DNA from: Branchiostoma floridae
Lineage: Eukaryota > Chordata > Leptocardii > Amphioxiformes > Branchiostomatidae
Assembly: GCF_000003815.2 (NCBI RefSeq)
Contig: NC_049981.1
Location: 31,222,777-31,286,776, forward strand
DNA length: 64,000 nucleotides
Reading direction: 5' to 3'
Of this stretch, positions 10,481 to 23,600 are shown piece after piece (position 1 is the stretch's first letter; each line of letters starts with the position of its first letter). A program made the translations under genes and the position numbers. Under the pieces are notes generated by a model. The model was not told the DNA's origin. It saw nothing but the letters and a program-made list of their open reading frames with translations, and ran no database searches.

Positions 10481-12960
10481 GCCAGTTCAAACTAAGGAAG
10501 CAAACAGCAGCCTTGCATCAGGTATGGGGAGCGTGTGAGGAATGGTCTGTGGTATCGGCACAGGCTTGTGCAGAACAAAGCATATTCCTGGGTAATATGT
10601 CCAGAACCACCCTAACTCAATACGCACACTGGTGGTCTAGTTCAGCATTGTTCTCAATACGTCAGACAAGGGACAGCTGTAAATATGGTAAGTTGAGTTT
10701 ACTCTTGTGTGTGTTGAAAATGAGGTTAACTAATGTACAATTTTAGAATATTATTCGAGATGGTGGTTGCACATTCGTTGGATGGAAGAAAGTTTCTTAA
10801 TAATGACCCTGCTACCTGTACCATGTAGTGTGAGAAGAAATAAACCATTATGATGATAACGTTGAGTCAGATACAGTACACGAGAACTGTATAGAGGGTG
10901 TATAGAACGAGATATCGAGAAAAATATTCCCATGCAAGGACTAGTTGTATTTCTGGAGGTTACCTGAGTTTATTCATGTTCCCCCGTCCTTCGTGGTCGG
11001 TTGGTAATCCTCTATCGATAGAGATAAAGCTTTGGATACAGGCGACGGAGAAATGTTTAGAAAGATAGCTTTAGAAAGATAACTTTATGCAAGTTGAAAG
11101 ATATTACCTCAGGCCAGACGAGTTTATTTGTTTTTCCCTGTCCTTCGCGGTTGGTTTTGGTGCACCCCTTTTGATGAGGGGGAGATAGAGTTCATGGGAA
11201 CTCCCTGAGAGAAAAGCTGAGGACTTGCTTTAAGTGTTTGCAGTTCCGGTGAGATAGGGACGCAGTAGATAACTGTGTGTCAGGTGTAAGGACGTGTGTG
11301 AGCTCCGTCTGCGGAGACGTGATAGCAGAACACCTGCAGACAATGGGTTTAGATTAAAACGGAGGATTGCAGTGTAGGCTATGGTCTCTCTGGCATCAGG
11401 GGGGTTAAAACATAATCAGAAGAAAGTCAGTACTAAACAGTTGTAAGGATAGACTTCGTTTTCTGCCCTGGTCTCTTTTGGAACAGATGGCCAGTTGGAT
11501 GGCAACCACTTGCCCAGACATATACAGTCAATCCTTTTCAAGTGATCACCTCTACACAAGGGCCACCTGGCCAATCTGACTATTTCTTGGTTGATAACTT
11601 TCTTCTGTTGATCGTGTGCACTTGTCTATAGTGGCCACCTGTCCATACACGCCACATTTTATCAGTCCTCTGAGTGGTCGTATTGGGCAGGATGGACTGT
11701 ACCAGGATTTGTCCACAGAATGCTGTGGAGGCCATGGTGTCAGTATCAGTGTCAGTTCGGAGGTTGGTGTGCAGAGACGTATGCTTGTTTAATTCCCAAT
11801 CAGAAAAGCATCAAAATAAATAAACAACTACAAAACAAGGTATACCCGTCTATATTGAGACCCATACAATAGGATCTGAACCCACAAAGGAAGGTTGAAA
11901 GGTCATCGTTTGCCCAGACGAAGTTTTCTCGTTTGTCTTGCACCTCTCACAGCATCAATGGATAGGGCAGAGGTCAATGTTCGTCCACAATGGCGATGTG
12001 AATGAGCCGATAGAATGGCTAACAGTGCACACCGGTACCCACTTTGTCCTGGGTCAGCAGAGGGACTATTGGGTTTCCACCTGTGCTACCCGCCGGTATG
12101 CTGATAGACTGTGGTTTAAACAGCCGGGTTCAGGGATCAACTGCTGGGTAGAAACTAAAGATGTGGAACAGTCCAGTCAATTTTGTGCCTTGTCAATATG
12201 TGAAATGGTGAGATGGAATGATGGTGTTTCAGTATAATTGGCTTACACTCCCCGTCAAGGTGTGTTGTGCATATCCGGAACTTTCTCAAATGTCCAGTTT
12301 TAAGGCTGATCCTTAAATCTGGAAATATGTCTGATATGAGAAATTCCGCGATATGTGCAGATTCAAGGATCAGCTTCTAGGTAACAGTCAGTGTCAAATA
12401 GAATTGGCTTAGATTGTCTATGAGTTCTAGTGCATCAATGAATCAAATTATGCATTAATAATGTCAGCAAAGGAGCTTGAAACCTTCCCGCCAATGTCGT
12501 CATGAATACTGTACATGTGCCTTTTCAGCCGTTCCGAATGTTCACATTCCAGACTCAGTTTCCAGGTGAGAAGAAATCATAGGCTTAGATAATTTATTCC
12601 CTCTGTTTGACAATAACAATGAGGAACGTGGTTTATCTGAGCAGGTAACTTCCTGTGAGTTAATCCTTGTTTCCTTCCTTAAACGCCGAACATTGACTTC
12701 ATCAACGTCTGTACTCGCTGGAACAGCAGCGTAGCACGCCCCTAGGCTGGCAACACCGACTCTCCAACTAAATTTAGATATTGGAAGGGGGGTGGGGGGA
12801 TATGTTTGCTCCGATTTATGACTCCAAATTAAAGGCACGGAGGAGATTAGATCTTTGGGTCCAGTCAGAAACCATCTGCTCTTGAAGAAAATCAAATCAC
12901 TCAGTATAATGCAAAATGCCCCTTCGATTGACCTTTATCTTGGCCATCGGAACATTGAGG
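10481..12960. other. No gene identified
   Basis: Two weakly similar blocks (10960-11080 and 11100-11220) share 'GAGTTTATT.GT...CCTGTCCTTCG.GGTTGG', suggesting an old local duplication. A 99-codon frame at 11938-12237 has many tryptophans and charged residues but no recognisable domain and no good splice partners. I do not call it a gene. Confidence 0.4.
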
Positions 12961-12971
12961 TCCACCTAAAA

Positions 12972-13175
12972 GTTTCTATTATTTGAATAGAACCAGCATG
13001 GGTGTACTGAAAGTACTTCACTATGATCATGACTTTATTCCCAGAAGGACGGTCAGCGTTCTGAAAACATGTTCGTGTACCTTGCCCGTCGGAACTTTTT
13101 TGTTTTTCCAAAGAGTTTCTACTATTTGAATAGAACCGCCATGGGTGTACTTAAAGTAATTCAGTGTGATCATTT
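12972..13175 (+). repeat. Two diverged direct repeats
   Basis: The phrase TTTCTA.TATTTGAATAGAACC.GC.ATGGGTGTACT..AAGTA.TTCA occurs at 12972-13024 and 13101-13165, about 128 bp apart. No coding capacity is seen. Confidence 0.65.
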
Positions 13176-13398
13176 CCCCTTGCACTTGGCCCCCAATCAG
13201 GGTATGTAAGCCGGTGACGTCGTTCCCAGAAGGGCTATGGAAAAAGACATTAGCGGAGAGGAATGTGGTATTTTTCCGGCGCTGGTTCCATAACATGAGA
13301 AACACCTGTGTGATTTCACACAAACATGGCCGTGTCGTTACTACAAACAGTGGAACATGTAGCCTCAATAGCAGGCTCTCTGAGCCTTTTTCGTCTTT

Positions 13399-13525
13399 TG
13401 GGCTCCTGATACACTTTTGATGGCGGTTCATTTTTGTACTGGGTCAATTTTAATTTTCTTCCGGTCCGTAGACCACAAGCGACCCAGTATAAAACGAAAC
13501 GGCCAGCAAAAGTGTATTAGGAGCC
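13399..13525. repeat. 127-bp foldback (inverted repeat)
   Basis: The left arm GGCTCCTGATACACTTTTG..GGC...TACTGGGTC is matched by the inverted right arm ending GACCCAGTATAAAACG...CAAAAGTGTATTAGGAGCC. The arms of about 45 bp enclose a short loop, giving a strong hairpin. It is probably a miniature inverted-repeat element; the flanks show no obvious target duplication. An (ATTAC)n microsatellite follows at 13534-13552. Confidence 0.75.
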
Positions 13526-13559
13526 TGAATAAAACATTACATTACATTACATTGAAAAT

Positions 13560-16500
13560 CGATACTTAAAATTTTTGAAATATGATTACGATGTTAAACG
13601 TCTGCTATCTCCTTACAAAATTAGATATTATAAGGATATTCAAACCTGGTGTTACAACTATGTGCAAAAGACGAAAAAAGGCCCCAAGAGCCTGCTATGG
13701 AGGCTATAATACATCGCAGCACATCGCCGTGCGCAATGCAGGCTTTTCTGTGTTGTCAGCTGAGCGTATAGCGACAAGGCATTTGTGAGATCTGATTTCA
13801 CGTCATTGTGCCCGGGGGTTACCGCTGAACGTGACGGTCAAGGTTGTTTTTTTTTCTTCTCTTCCTGTTGTTGAGATTCATCCGCAAAATGTTCAACAAC
13901 AAAGACCTGGAGCTTGCGTTTTTGCAATTATACTCTAATCTTGTGCTCAATGAAAACAGATCTGAGAGGTCTCAATCTTCTAAACCCCGATACAGTGGTG
14001 CGGATGGATCTGTATAATCGGTGAGACAATTCGGTCTTACATAGTTTCCTTCCAATGAACTTCAAAAAACGACGGACTGATTGGCAAATAGTTCAGACTC
14101 ACGGCCTTGACGAAGTGGTTTGAAACACATCAATGTAAAATTTTCGTTCAGGGGATTTCTGCCTCCCCTGAAATTCTGGGGATATTCCACGTAACCCCTT
14201 CCGGTGTTCATTGAAAGATAAGCCTCTTGTAGTTGTTGCGCAATCTCGTGTGCTGAAGTCCCCATTGTGCGAGGCATGTGATAAGTGAGATGCCCTCCGG
14301 GCAATGTGAGAAGATCGGAATGTGCAGGCAGGCTGGCCGGTACATGTCAGGACACTGAGAGACTGCTGTTACCTTTTCCCTACGTTCGTCACTCTTCGGC
14401 ACCTTTACCTCTACATCTGCACATACACAGCTGTAGTATGGCATGTACCTCCCGGACCAGCTTGTGGATTCGGAGCTGAAAACGTCCGGTTGGTTTTGGT
14501 GGGCTTGACACAGGGCGCACGGGTAGCCGACATCTCAACACAGGTGACGCGTTCTTGTTCCGACTGTTTTTACTTTAATCCATGCACAACAGCTTGTGCT
14601 TAACGTACGTCAGAAACATTAAGGTTTTTGTGAAGGCTTTTGGCTGCATGCGTCCAGTGGTGAACACTTCGTGCCAGTACAATACTTTCCCCGCCATTTC
14701 TGTCCATTTTCTGTGGCAGGTGGTGCGAGATCTGTATCGCTCCTGGACATGTGGACGCGCGTGTTTCAGGCGGGGATCGATGTGAAGTGTTGTTTATATG
14801 TCCATTCATGGCAATGCTGTCGGTCTGTATTGTCTGTCATCAATACATACAACAGCTTACCTGCTGCAGTTGTAAAGAGGATAAAGACAACATAAGTTAG
14901 TCTCCAAATAGACGTGTCAGCTGGATAAAACAATTTGGCCAAATACGGACAAATAAGTTGCCATGGTCAGTCTTTTGCAGTATATTCAGCTATCCGCAGG
15001 CCGGTCAGTTCACTACTAGTCCAATTAACTCCTACTGGACTTTTATTCCTAACTTGGCCAAAGTCCCCTATTACTATTTGGTCACACAGGAGTCTGGTAG
15101 AGACTGACCATAAGTACAGTTTCTGCAACAACTATAATGTATATGGATTTGATTTTGAATGTAGATATATCACAGGCGTGCTTCCTCACGAAAGTACCAT
15201 AGAGCGTCTTTAGCTGTTATTATATAGTTACATGACCTGTAATATATTTGATAAAAGGACCCCTTTTAAGTATTTGGAAAATGCAAATGTATAAATCAGA
15301 TACGCATCAGGCGAGGACTAGTTCCACAGTGTGAACTTTTACCTTCAAGTATTCGGAGTTGATAGGTTAATGTAAGCTAAAGATTGTTTTATCTGGTATG
15401 ATCAAAACTGTCTTACTTCGCGATTCCTAATCAAGTCAAACCTGCCTAAGAAGACCACTCAGGGTACTGATGAAATCTGGTCTATGTAGACAGGTGGTCA
15501 TTACAGAAAGGATTCTGGCTGTGGACAAAATATCTTGGGCACCACCAGAAAGTATTTACAATGTTCAGGTTCGTCTGTATGTAGCGGTGATCGCTTGTAC
15601 TGGTTTTGACTAGTATGAATGATAGCCTCATGGCACTGTTGCAGATAGGAATTGGTGTCATTTTGCCTGTGAATCGCCTGTTGCCATCTTTTGCTCTTCG
15701 ATTATCATCATAGTCTTCGCTGTTTAACTTTAAGCGCCCCCCTCCCCAATAATGCACATCTGTCTCTGATGACCGTGTTTACCACAAGAGGCACTGTTTA
15801 ACCAACACAACCCTCTCTCAAGTACTAAACGTTCCCTGACATGCTGATAACAATGTAGAATAGAGTTGTCTACGAATGTGTTACCATACTACCCCTCTCC
15901 ACCTATCTTCTATATACGTATGATGTTGTTTATTGCAACCTAGAGTTTTCCCTTTTACTTGAAGCCTTTTAGATATTTACATGTACATTGAAAGCGACAT
16001 GTAAGTGGCCATTAAATCCTTTACTACCTCTATGTTAATAACTATCCAGTGACAAGGCTATAATTTCACCACCAAACCCTCCCTACTACAACTTGGTACC
16101 CTCTGTACAGGGTAGAACCTGAATATCATCATTCTAGGTAATCATCGTGACCTTTTGATGCTCTTATCTTAAAATATATCAGATTATATCAACAAGAATA
16201 AGCTTGATGCATAAAAGCGATTTCACATGAGAAACTGGCTGCTAAAAGAGATGTTAATCTGGTAAGAGTTAATCGGAAGAGCGCAGTTGTCTCTAAATTG
16301 GGCAATTAAAAATCCAGCCGCGGAGGCAACAATAGCGTGCCTGTCCGTGTGTAATAGTCCGGACCTTTAGCCGGATAACAGCGGTCGGACCTGTGGTAAC
16401 AGCGCGTAAAACTGCGCTGTGAAGGTTAGCAAGATTACTTCGACCATGTTTCAGCTAAGTTTTTACATGTTATTAGCCTGGTCCTGAATGGTTTACTTCA

Positions 16501-17600
16501 GATGGGCTTGTCGTCAGTGAATCGGAGGATTAATATATTACATTCAGTCTTTTCACATGTATCTTTATCTTTAAATGTGCAAGATTGGTAACCAAAACGT
16601 AGCTCAGAATCTCTTTTTGTCTAGAACTGTGCAAAAGCATACAACACCAAATGTATCATCGAACGTACGTGGGATAATGAAATTACCCTATAAAATATGA
16701 AAATAATTTAAAACGTTTTCTCCAACATGCTATGCTATACATGTACATCTCACAGTGCAAAAACTAGTCATTCGTGATTGAAAGACTTTATGGAAGTATA
16801 TGTACCGTAGGATGCGCACTATAACATCATACATGCAGTTCAAGCGTGTGGGTTTTCTTGATACGAATTGCTTTAAATGTCATATTATTTGAAGACTACA
16901 TATTAGTGCAAAAATGTAAAACTTCTTTTGAAAGACTTTTCCTACTCTACACACTTTCCAAATCTCTCCTATGAAAGCCTTCAGTGTTTTTAAGCTATTG
17001 TGTATAATTACACATGATCTGCTCGCAACAGTAGATCAGCGACCCCTGAGTAACATGGCGCGGTGATTTTACCGTCCGATGATCTCAGCCTGGGGGCCGC
17101 CATGTTGGAATAGAACACGTCGGACCGGTCCGGCGACTTCTGACCTCGCTGGCAAAACGCATGCGCCAATTAGAGATTTTGCTCCAGTCGTTAAGCAAAG
17201 AATTTCTTTTTGTATTCTCAACAAAATTACTTATCAAATTTGAAAACATAATATAAACATGCTGATTTAAAAAAATAGTCAAATGCGAGCACACAACAGT
17301 GTTATGCCAGAAGTGAAATGATAATATCATGCAAAGCATATTCTTTCAAATGTCACGCAACTCAACAACTACACACTCATTAACCTAATTTTATATGTAG
17401 GACTTTCTTCTGATAATGATGTTAAAGGGTAATGCTTCACACATCCACGCGCTTGTCTCCCCCAGTCCCAAGCATGTCCAAAAGAATTTGTCCCTTACGC
17501 ACTCTTAAATTTCCAACGTATGTACAATTGTACCTATATATGATAAAGTTAGTGGTTCAATCGGTCATGACATTGACACATGTTTCTGTGACGCTGCAGA
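13560..17600. other. Intergenic / 5' flank of gene 1, no gene identified
   Basis: Many short frames overlap on both strands without domain signatures or coherent splice structure. The region is AT-rich towards 15900-17000. The true first (5' UTR) exon and promoter of the gene starting at 17625 may lie here but cannot be located. The sequence just before 17598 (TTTCTGTGACGCTGCAG) could be a splice acceptor into the exon carrying the start codon. Confidence 0.4.
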
Positions 17601-17624
17601 TGCTGAGCACCACGTCATCATAAG

Positions 17625-20600
17625 ATGCTGCGACGTGTGAGGTCTTCGCTGTCCTTCAAGTTGAAGGACAAGCTGCCGATCCGGCGGACCCGCTCCCACG
17701 TGTACGCCGTGAAGGACTCGGAGCCGGACGGGCTGCCAGAACCCGCCACAAGGGTGGAGAAGATAGAGAGGTCAGGATCTAGTCATTGCTATAATTGATA
17801 AAGTTTTTTTCAAATTCCTGCCCGTGGGCTAATTGCAGGAAACACGAGATCAAATATCACAAGTGTCTACTCTAATTTAAAACTAGTAAATAAAGCTAAC
17901 TCTAGATCCTGGGTTATTGGGTTCAACTCCTTTTTCGAAGACAGCTATTATATATGTGTGAGATCATCGGAAAAAAACTTGAGAAAATTGTTATTAATCA
18001 GGAATCCCAAATGTCTGTATTACCATATGTATTAAATTATATCTCTAAAATATTACACTATGATGAACTAATAATTGTATGGCGGGATGTATTGTTCTTC
18101 AAAGTACATAGTACATAACTTTACTAAGTTGTCTAAAAGAAGATAACTTTCATGCCTAATGATGCCTTTCAATGTGGCGCCTTTGAAGTCTGTTTATATG
18201 TTACGTGTACTTTTGTAGTGATATAGACGCCTTTAATACTAGCACAGCACGAAAACGAATATTTAAGCCTACTTTCCGAAATACTTAAATGTAGCCTAAA
18301 GGTGTGAAAATATTTCCGCAGAGTTTACGGTATCGTAAAGACCACGGAAACCATGGTTTTACATTTCCGTAACCTTTCCGTAATCGTTAAGGCAAATTAA
18401 ATACATGTGATATCTTTACATAACCTTTAAGCATCCTTATATGTGCCGTATAGATGAAACGGGTATTGCTTATGTACAAGAAACATCTACAGGCTTTGAA
18501 CCGACAATATGTTCACATACAATCAGCTAAACTTCGCCTTTTTTATTTTCGTAGTTGTCGACTAAAAGTGGAAATTACATATAGGAGATAATATCTTTTC
18601 ATTGCCTTTCCGTTACATTTCATCTCATTTTTCATACTCCTATTAGTATAGGTCTATGGAGACGTCCCCCATCTTATGTATAGGTGCAAAAAATATCAGA
18701 ATGGTAGCGTTTATCTTTATTTTTAGAAGAGGCATTGCTTATGCCAAATTAAGAGTATTTTCCGCTCAATATACCACATGCGCCTTTCACTAAAGCAGCG
18801 GCTTTAAACCATGAATAGCTCCTTCTGTGTTAGCGTGTACATGTTTAGTAACTAAGAAAAGAAAATCTCAGGGCCTCCCGTGTGAAACCTACATATAACA
18901 GATACAACCTTTCCGACGTCATTCCGTTACATTTGAGCTGACTTTACATACAAGGGGGGTTTATGTATAGGTGGAAAAAAGATGTCGGAAAGGTAGCGTT
19001 TATCATTATTCTAAGAAGAGGCTTTGCTTTTCCCAAATGACGAGTATTTTCTGCTCAATATACCACATGCGCCTTTCACTAAAATAGTGACTTCAAATGA
19101 GCGCTCCTGCTGTGTTATTTTAGCGTGTTTAGTTTAACTAAGAAAAGAAAATCTCCTCCCATGTGAAACCTACATATAACAGATACAATCTTTCCGATGT
19201 CATTCCGTTACATTTGAGCTGACTTTACATACAAGGGGGGAGGTTTAAGCAAACCTCCCCCCTTTTATGTATAGGTGGAAAAAAGATGTCGGAAAGGTAG
19301 CGTTTATCATTATTCTAAGAAGAGGCATTGCTTTTCCCAAATGACGAGTATTTTCTGCTCAATATATACCACATGCGCCTTTCACTAAAATAGTGGCTTC
19401 AATTGAGCGCTCCTGCTGTGTTATTTTAGCGTGTTTAGTTTAACTAAGAAAAGAAAATCTCCTCCCGTGTGAAACCTACATATAACAGATACAATCTTTC
19501 CGATGTCATTCCGTTACATTTGAGCTGACTTTACATACAAGGGGGGAGGTTTAAGCAAACCTCCCCCCTTTTATGTATAGGTGGAAAAAAGATGTCGGAA
19601 AGGTAGCGTTTAGTATTTTTCTAAGAAGAGGCATTGCTTTTCCCAAATGACGAGTATTTTCTGCTCAATATATACCACATGCGCCTTTCACTAAAATAGT
19701 GGCTTCAAATGAGCGCTCCTGCTGTGTTATTTTAGCGTGTTTAGTTTAACTAAGAAAAGAAAATCTCCTCCCGTGTGAAACCTACATATAACAGATACAA
19801 TCTTTCCGACGTCATTCCGTTACATTTGAGCTGACTTTACATACAAGGGGGGAGGTTTAAGCAAACCTCCCCCTTTTATGTATAGGTGGAAAAAAGATGT
19901 CGGAAAGATAGCGTTTATCATAATTCTAAGAAGAGGCATTGCTTTTCCCAAAATGACGAGTATTTTCTGCTCAATATATACCACATGCGCCTTTCACTAA
20001 AATAGTGGCTTCAAATGAGCGCTCCTGCTGTGTTATTTTAGCGTGTTTAGTTTAACTAAGAAAAGAAAATCTCCTCCCGTGTGAAACCTACATATAACAG
20101 ATACAATCTTTCCGACGTCATTCCGTTACATTTGAGCTGACTTTACATACAAGGGGGGAGGTTTAAGCAAGCCTCCCCCCTTTTATGTATAGGTGGAAAA
20201 AAGATGTCGGAAAGGTAGCGTTTATCATAATTCTAAGAAGAGGCATTGCTTTTCCCAAATTTCGAGTATTTTCTGCTCAATCAAAATATTCTCATAGGTG
20301 AAATCATGAATAATAGTATAACAGATGGTATCTTTCCAATGCTTTCCGTTATCATTGAGCTCACTTTACATAAAAAGGGTCTATGTACGGGTGCAAGAAA
20401 GATGTCGGAAGGGTAGCGTTTATTTTTTCCAGTAGTATCGTATGTTACCGATATCGTTCCGTTACCTTTGAGCTTACTTTACAGACAACTCTCTGAACTT
20501 ACTTTACAGAAGTGGAGATTGATAGTTACAGAAAAAAGATGTCGAAAAGGTAGCGTTGAAAGCAAGGAGGTTAAATTTTAAACCTCCTTGCTGAAAAAAA

Positions 20601-23600
20601 GGAAGCAACAGTCGCCGGGAGCACTGCGTACATGCCCCCGAGGATTTGTGGTCATAATTACGGTGTGTTCCCGTTCAGGGTAAGAGGACTAGTACTGGGC
20701 GACCTGTCCAGTATGTCGCTCGCTGTGCCGTGAAGCCAGTTGGCATCCCGACGACATAGCGTCCTCACTACTCGGTAACGTATGCAGGGGAATACAGCGA
20801 TGGTCGGGTTTGCTTTTCTCAGTTCATATAATTTTGTCGTGTCAATAAAGATTGTATTGTATAATTGCAAAAAAAAACTTTCCTATCATCTAGAAGAACA
20901 TTTATTATCTCATGTTCTCCCAGAAAGGCTGGTATTTTCTATAATCTTGAAAACCAAACGGGAAACCCCTTAGATTTCGAAATCACCGAAGAGGAAGTAA
21001 AGAATGGCTTACGAAATCTGAAAAACAACAAAGCATGTGGTATTGATTCGATTCTCAATGAGATGCTGAAATATGGAGACACAAAACTTATCCCACCACT
21101 AAAAAAACTATTCAATGTCATCCTTCAGTCCGGCAATTTCCCACAAGTATGGAGTAAAAGCATTTTAGTCCCAATATTTAAAAGCGGCGTCACTTCAAAC
21201 CCATCAAATTACAGAGGGATAGCTATTTCCAGCTGCGTTGGAAAACTATTCACATTTATACTAAACAGACGATTGCAGCACTTTCTTGAAAACGAAAACA
21301 TATTATCTCCTTTTCAGTCCGGCTTCCGAAAAGACTTCAGGACAAGTGATAACATATTTGTTCTAAAAACTTTAATAGATCAACAGATATCTGTACCTGG
21401 AGGAAAATTATATGCCTGTTTTGTGGATTTCAGGATGGCTTTTGATTCAGTCTGGAGAAATGGGTTATTTTACAAACTTTTATCTTCTGGCATTGGTGGA
21501 AAGTTCTTTAGTATGATAAAATCCATGTATTCCAATGTAGAATTCTGTGTTAAAACATAAAAAGGTTTGTCAAATTACTTTAAATCAACACGTGGAGTAC
21601 GCCAAGGTTGTAACCTAAGTCCGCTTCTTTTTAATCTTTTTGTAAATGATCTCCCAACTTTATTAACCTCACCATCATCCGATCCCGTATTTCTAAAAGA
21701 TACCCCCATAAGCAGCCTGCTCTGGGCAGACGATCTTGTGCTCCTGTCCAGATCAGAAGCAGGACTAAAGGAGTGTCTCAAAGGACTAGATAAGTACTGC
21801 TCCCTGTGGAAACTATCCATCAACAGGGATAAAACCAAAGTCATGGTTTTCTCTAAAAATGGACGAGCATACAAAAATCAGCGCTCCCCTTTCCAAATAC
21901 AGGGACAGACCATAAACATCACAGCCTCTTATACATATCTTGGAATAGACATAACCCCATCGGGATCTTTCAATCGTGCTACGAAACAAATCAGATTAAA
22001 AGCCCTTCGCGCATCGTTTAAACTTAAATCTCTATTGGCATCTAACTACAATCCGTCTATCTCCCTCTCCCTAGATTTGTTTAACAGCCTAGTCAAGCCT
22101 ATTTTACTTTATTGTAGTGAGGTAATAGGGACCAATATTCGATGCAGAGACTTTATTCTAAATGGTATAGTAGAGTTACCAAATGAAAATATTAGGGAGA
22201 AAGTCTGCAACATGTTGTCTCCGATTTTGGGATCTAATGTACATGATCTAGTTCTTAAGGTTGCCCGTACTGGGAAGAAATCTGATACAGTAGCATGTCG
22301 CCCTGTTCTAGTGCGTTTTAAGAAGTACAAAGATAAGTTGAATGTCTTATATAATTCAAAAACCCTAGCTAATCAAAATGTTTTATTAGAACAGCCTACA
22401 ACGTCCTATGAGATACCTGACTTGGAATATGTTCTTCTTAACTATTGCAAAATGCTTCTCTGTGTCCCAAGAGGCTCTGTAAACGCTGCCATCAGAGGCG
22501 AATTAGGAATGTTTCCATTATACGTTGACATGCAAACACAACTTATTAAATACTGGCTTAGACTACGTACCCTACCCAATGATAGAAATGTAAAGAAGGC
22601 ATATGACTTTGTTCAGTAGTACGTGCACGCCGTGGCTGCGATTTACTTAATTTACATTTCTTACTAGATTTCTACAAGTTATGAATGAAGCAAAAATTAA
22701 AACTGAGTAGTACTCGTCTTTACAAATACAAGAAAAGCTATGGAATTACAGCAGTTNNNNNNNNNNNNNNNNNNNNNNNNNNNNNNNNNNNNNNNNNNNN
22801 NNNNNNNNNNNNNNNNNNNNNNNNNNNNNNNNNNNNNNNNNNNNNNNNNNNNNNNNNNNNNNNNNNNNNNNNNNNNNNNNNNNNNNNNNNNNNNNNNNNN
22901 NNNNNNNNNNNNNNNNNNNNNNNNNNNNNNNNNNNNNNNNNNNNNNNNNNNNNNNNNNNNNNNNNNNNNNNNNNNNNNNNNNNNNNNNNNNNNNNNNNNN
23001 NNNNNNNNNNNNNNNNNNNNNNNNNNNNNNNNNNNNNNNNNNNNNNNNNATTAGCCCTGTTGCTCTCCCCAGATTTGTTTGCCACGCCTAGTCGAGCCTA
23101 TTTTACTTTATTGTAGTGCGGCAATAGGGACCCATATTCGATGCCGAGACTTTATATCTAATGGCATAGTATCAGTTACCAACATGAAAATATAAGGGAG
23201 AAAGTCTGCTACATGTTGTCTCCGATTTTGGGATCTAATGTACATGATCCAGCTCCTAAGGTTGCCCGTACTGAGAAGAAATCTGATACAGTAGCATGTC
23301 GCCCTGTTCTAGTGCGTTTTATGAAGTACAGAGATAAGTTGAATGTCTTATATAATTCAAAAACCCTAGCTAATCAAAATGTTTTATTAGAACAGCCTAC
23401 AACGTCCTATGAGATACCTGACTTGGAATATGTTCTTCTTAACTATTGCAAAATGCTTCTCTGTGTCCCAAGAGGCTCTGTAAACGCTGCCATCAGAGGC
23501 GAATTAGGAATGTTTCCATTATACGTTGACATGCAAACACAACTTATTAAATACTGGCTTAGACTACGTACCCTACCCAATGATAGAATTGTAAAGAAGG

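Noticed and set aside
11938-12237. Possible 99-aa gene
   Set aside because: A single open frame with no domain, no splice partners and no conserved motif; the length is compatible with chance.
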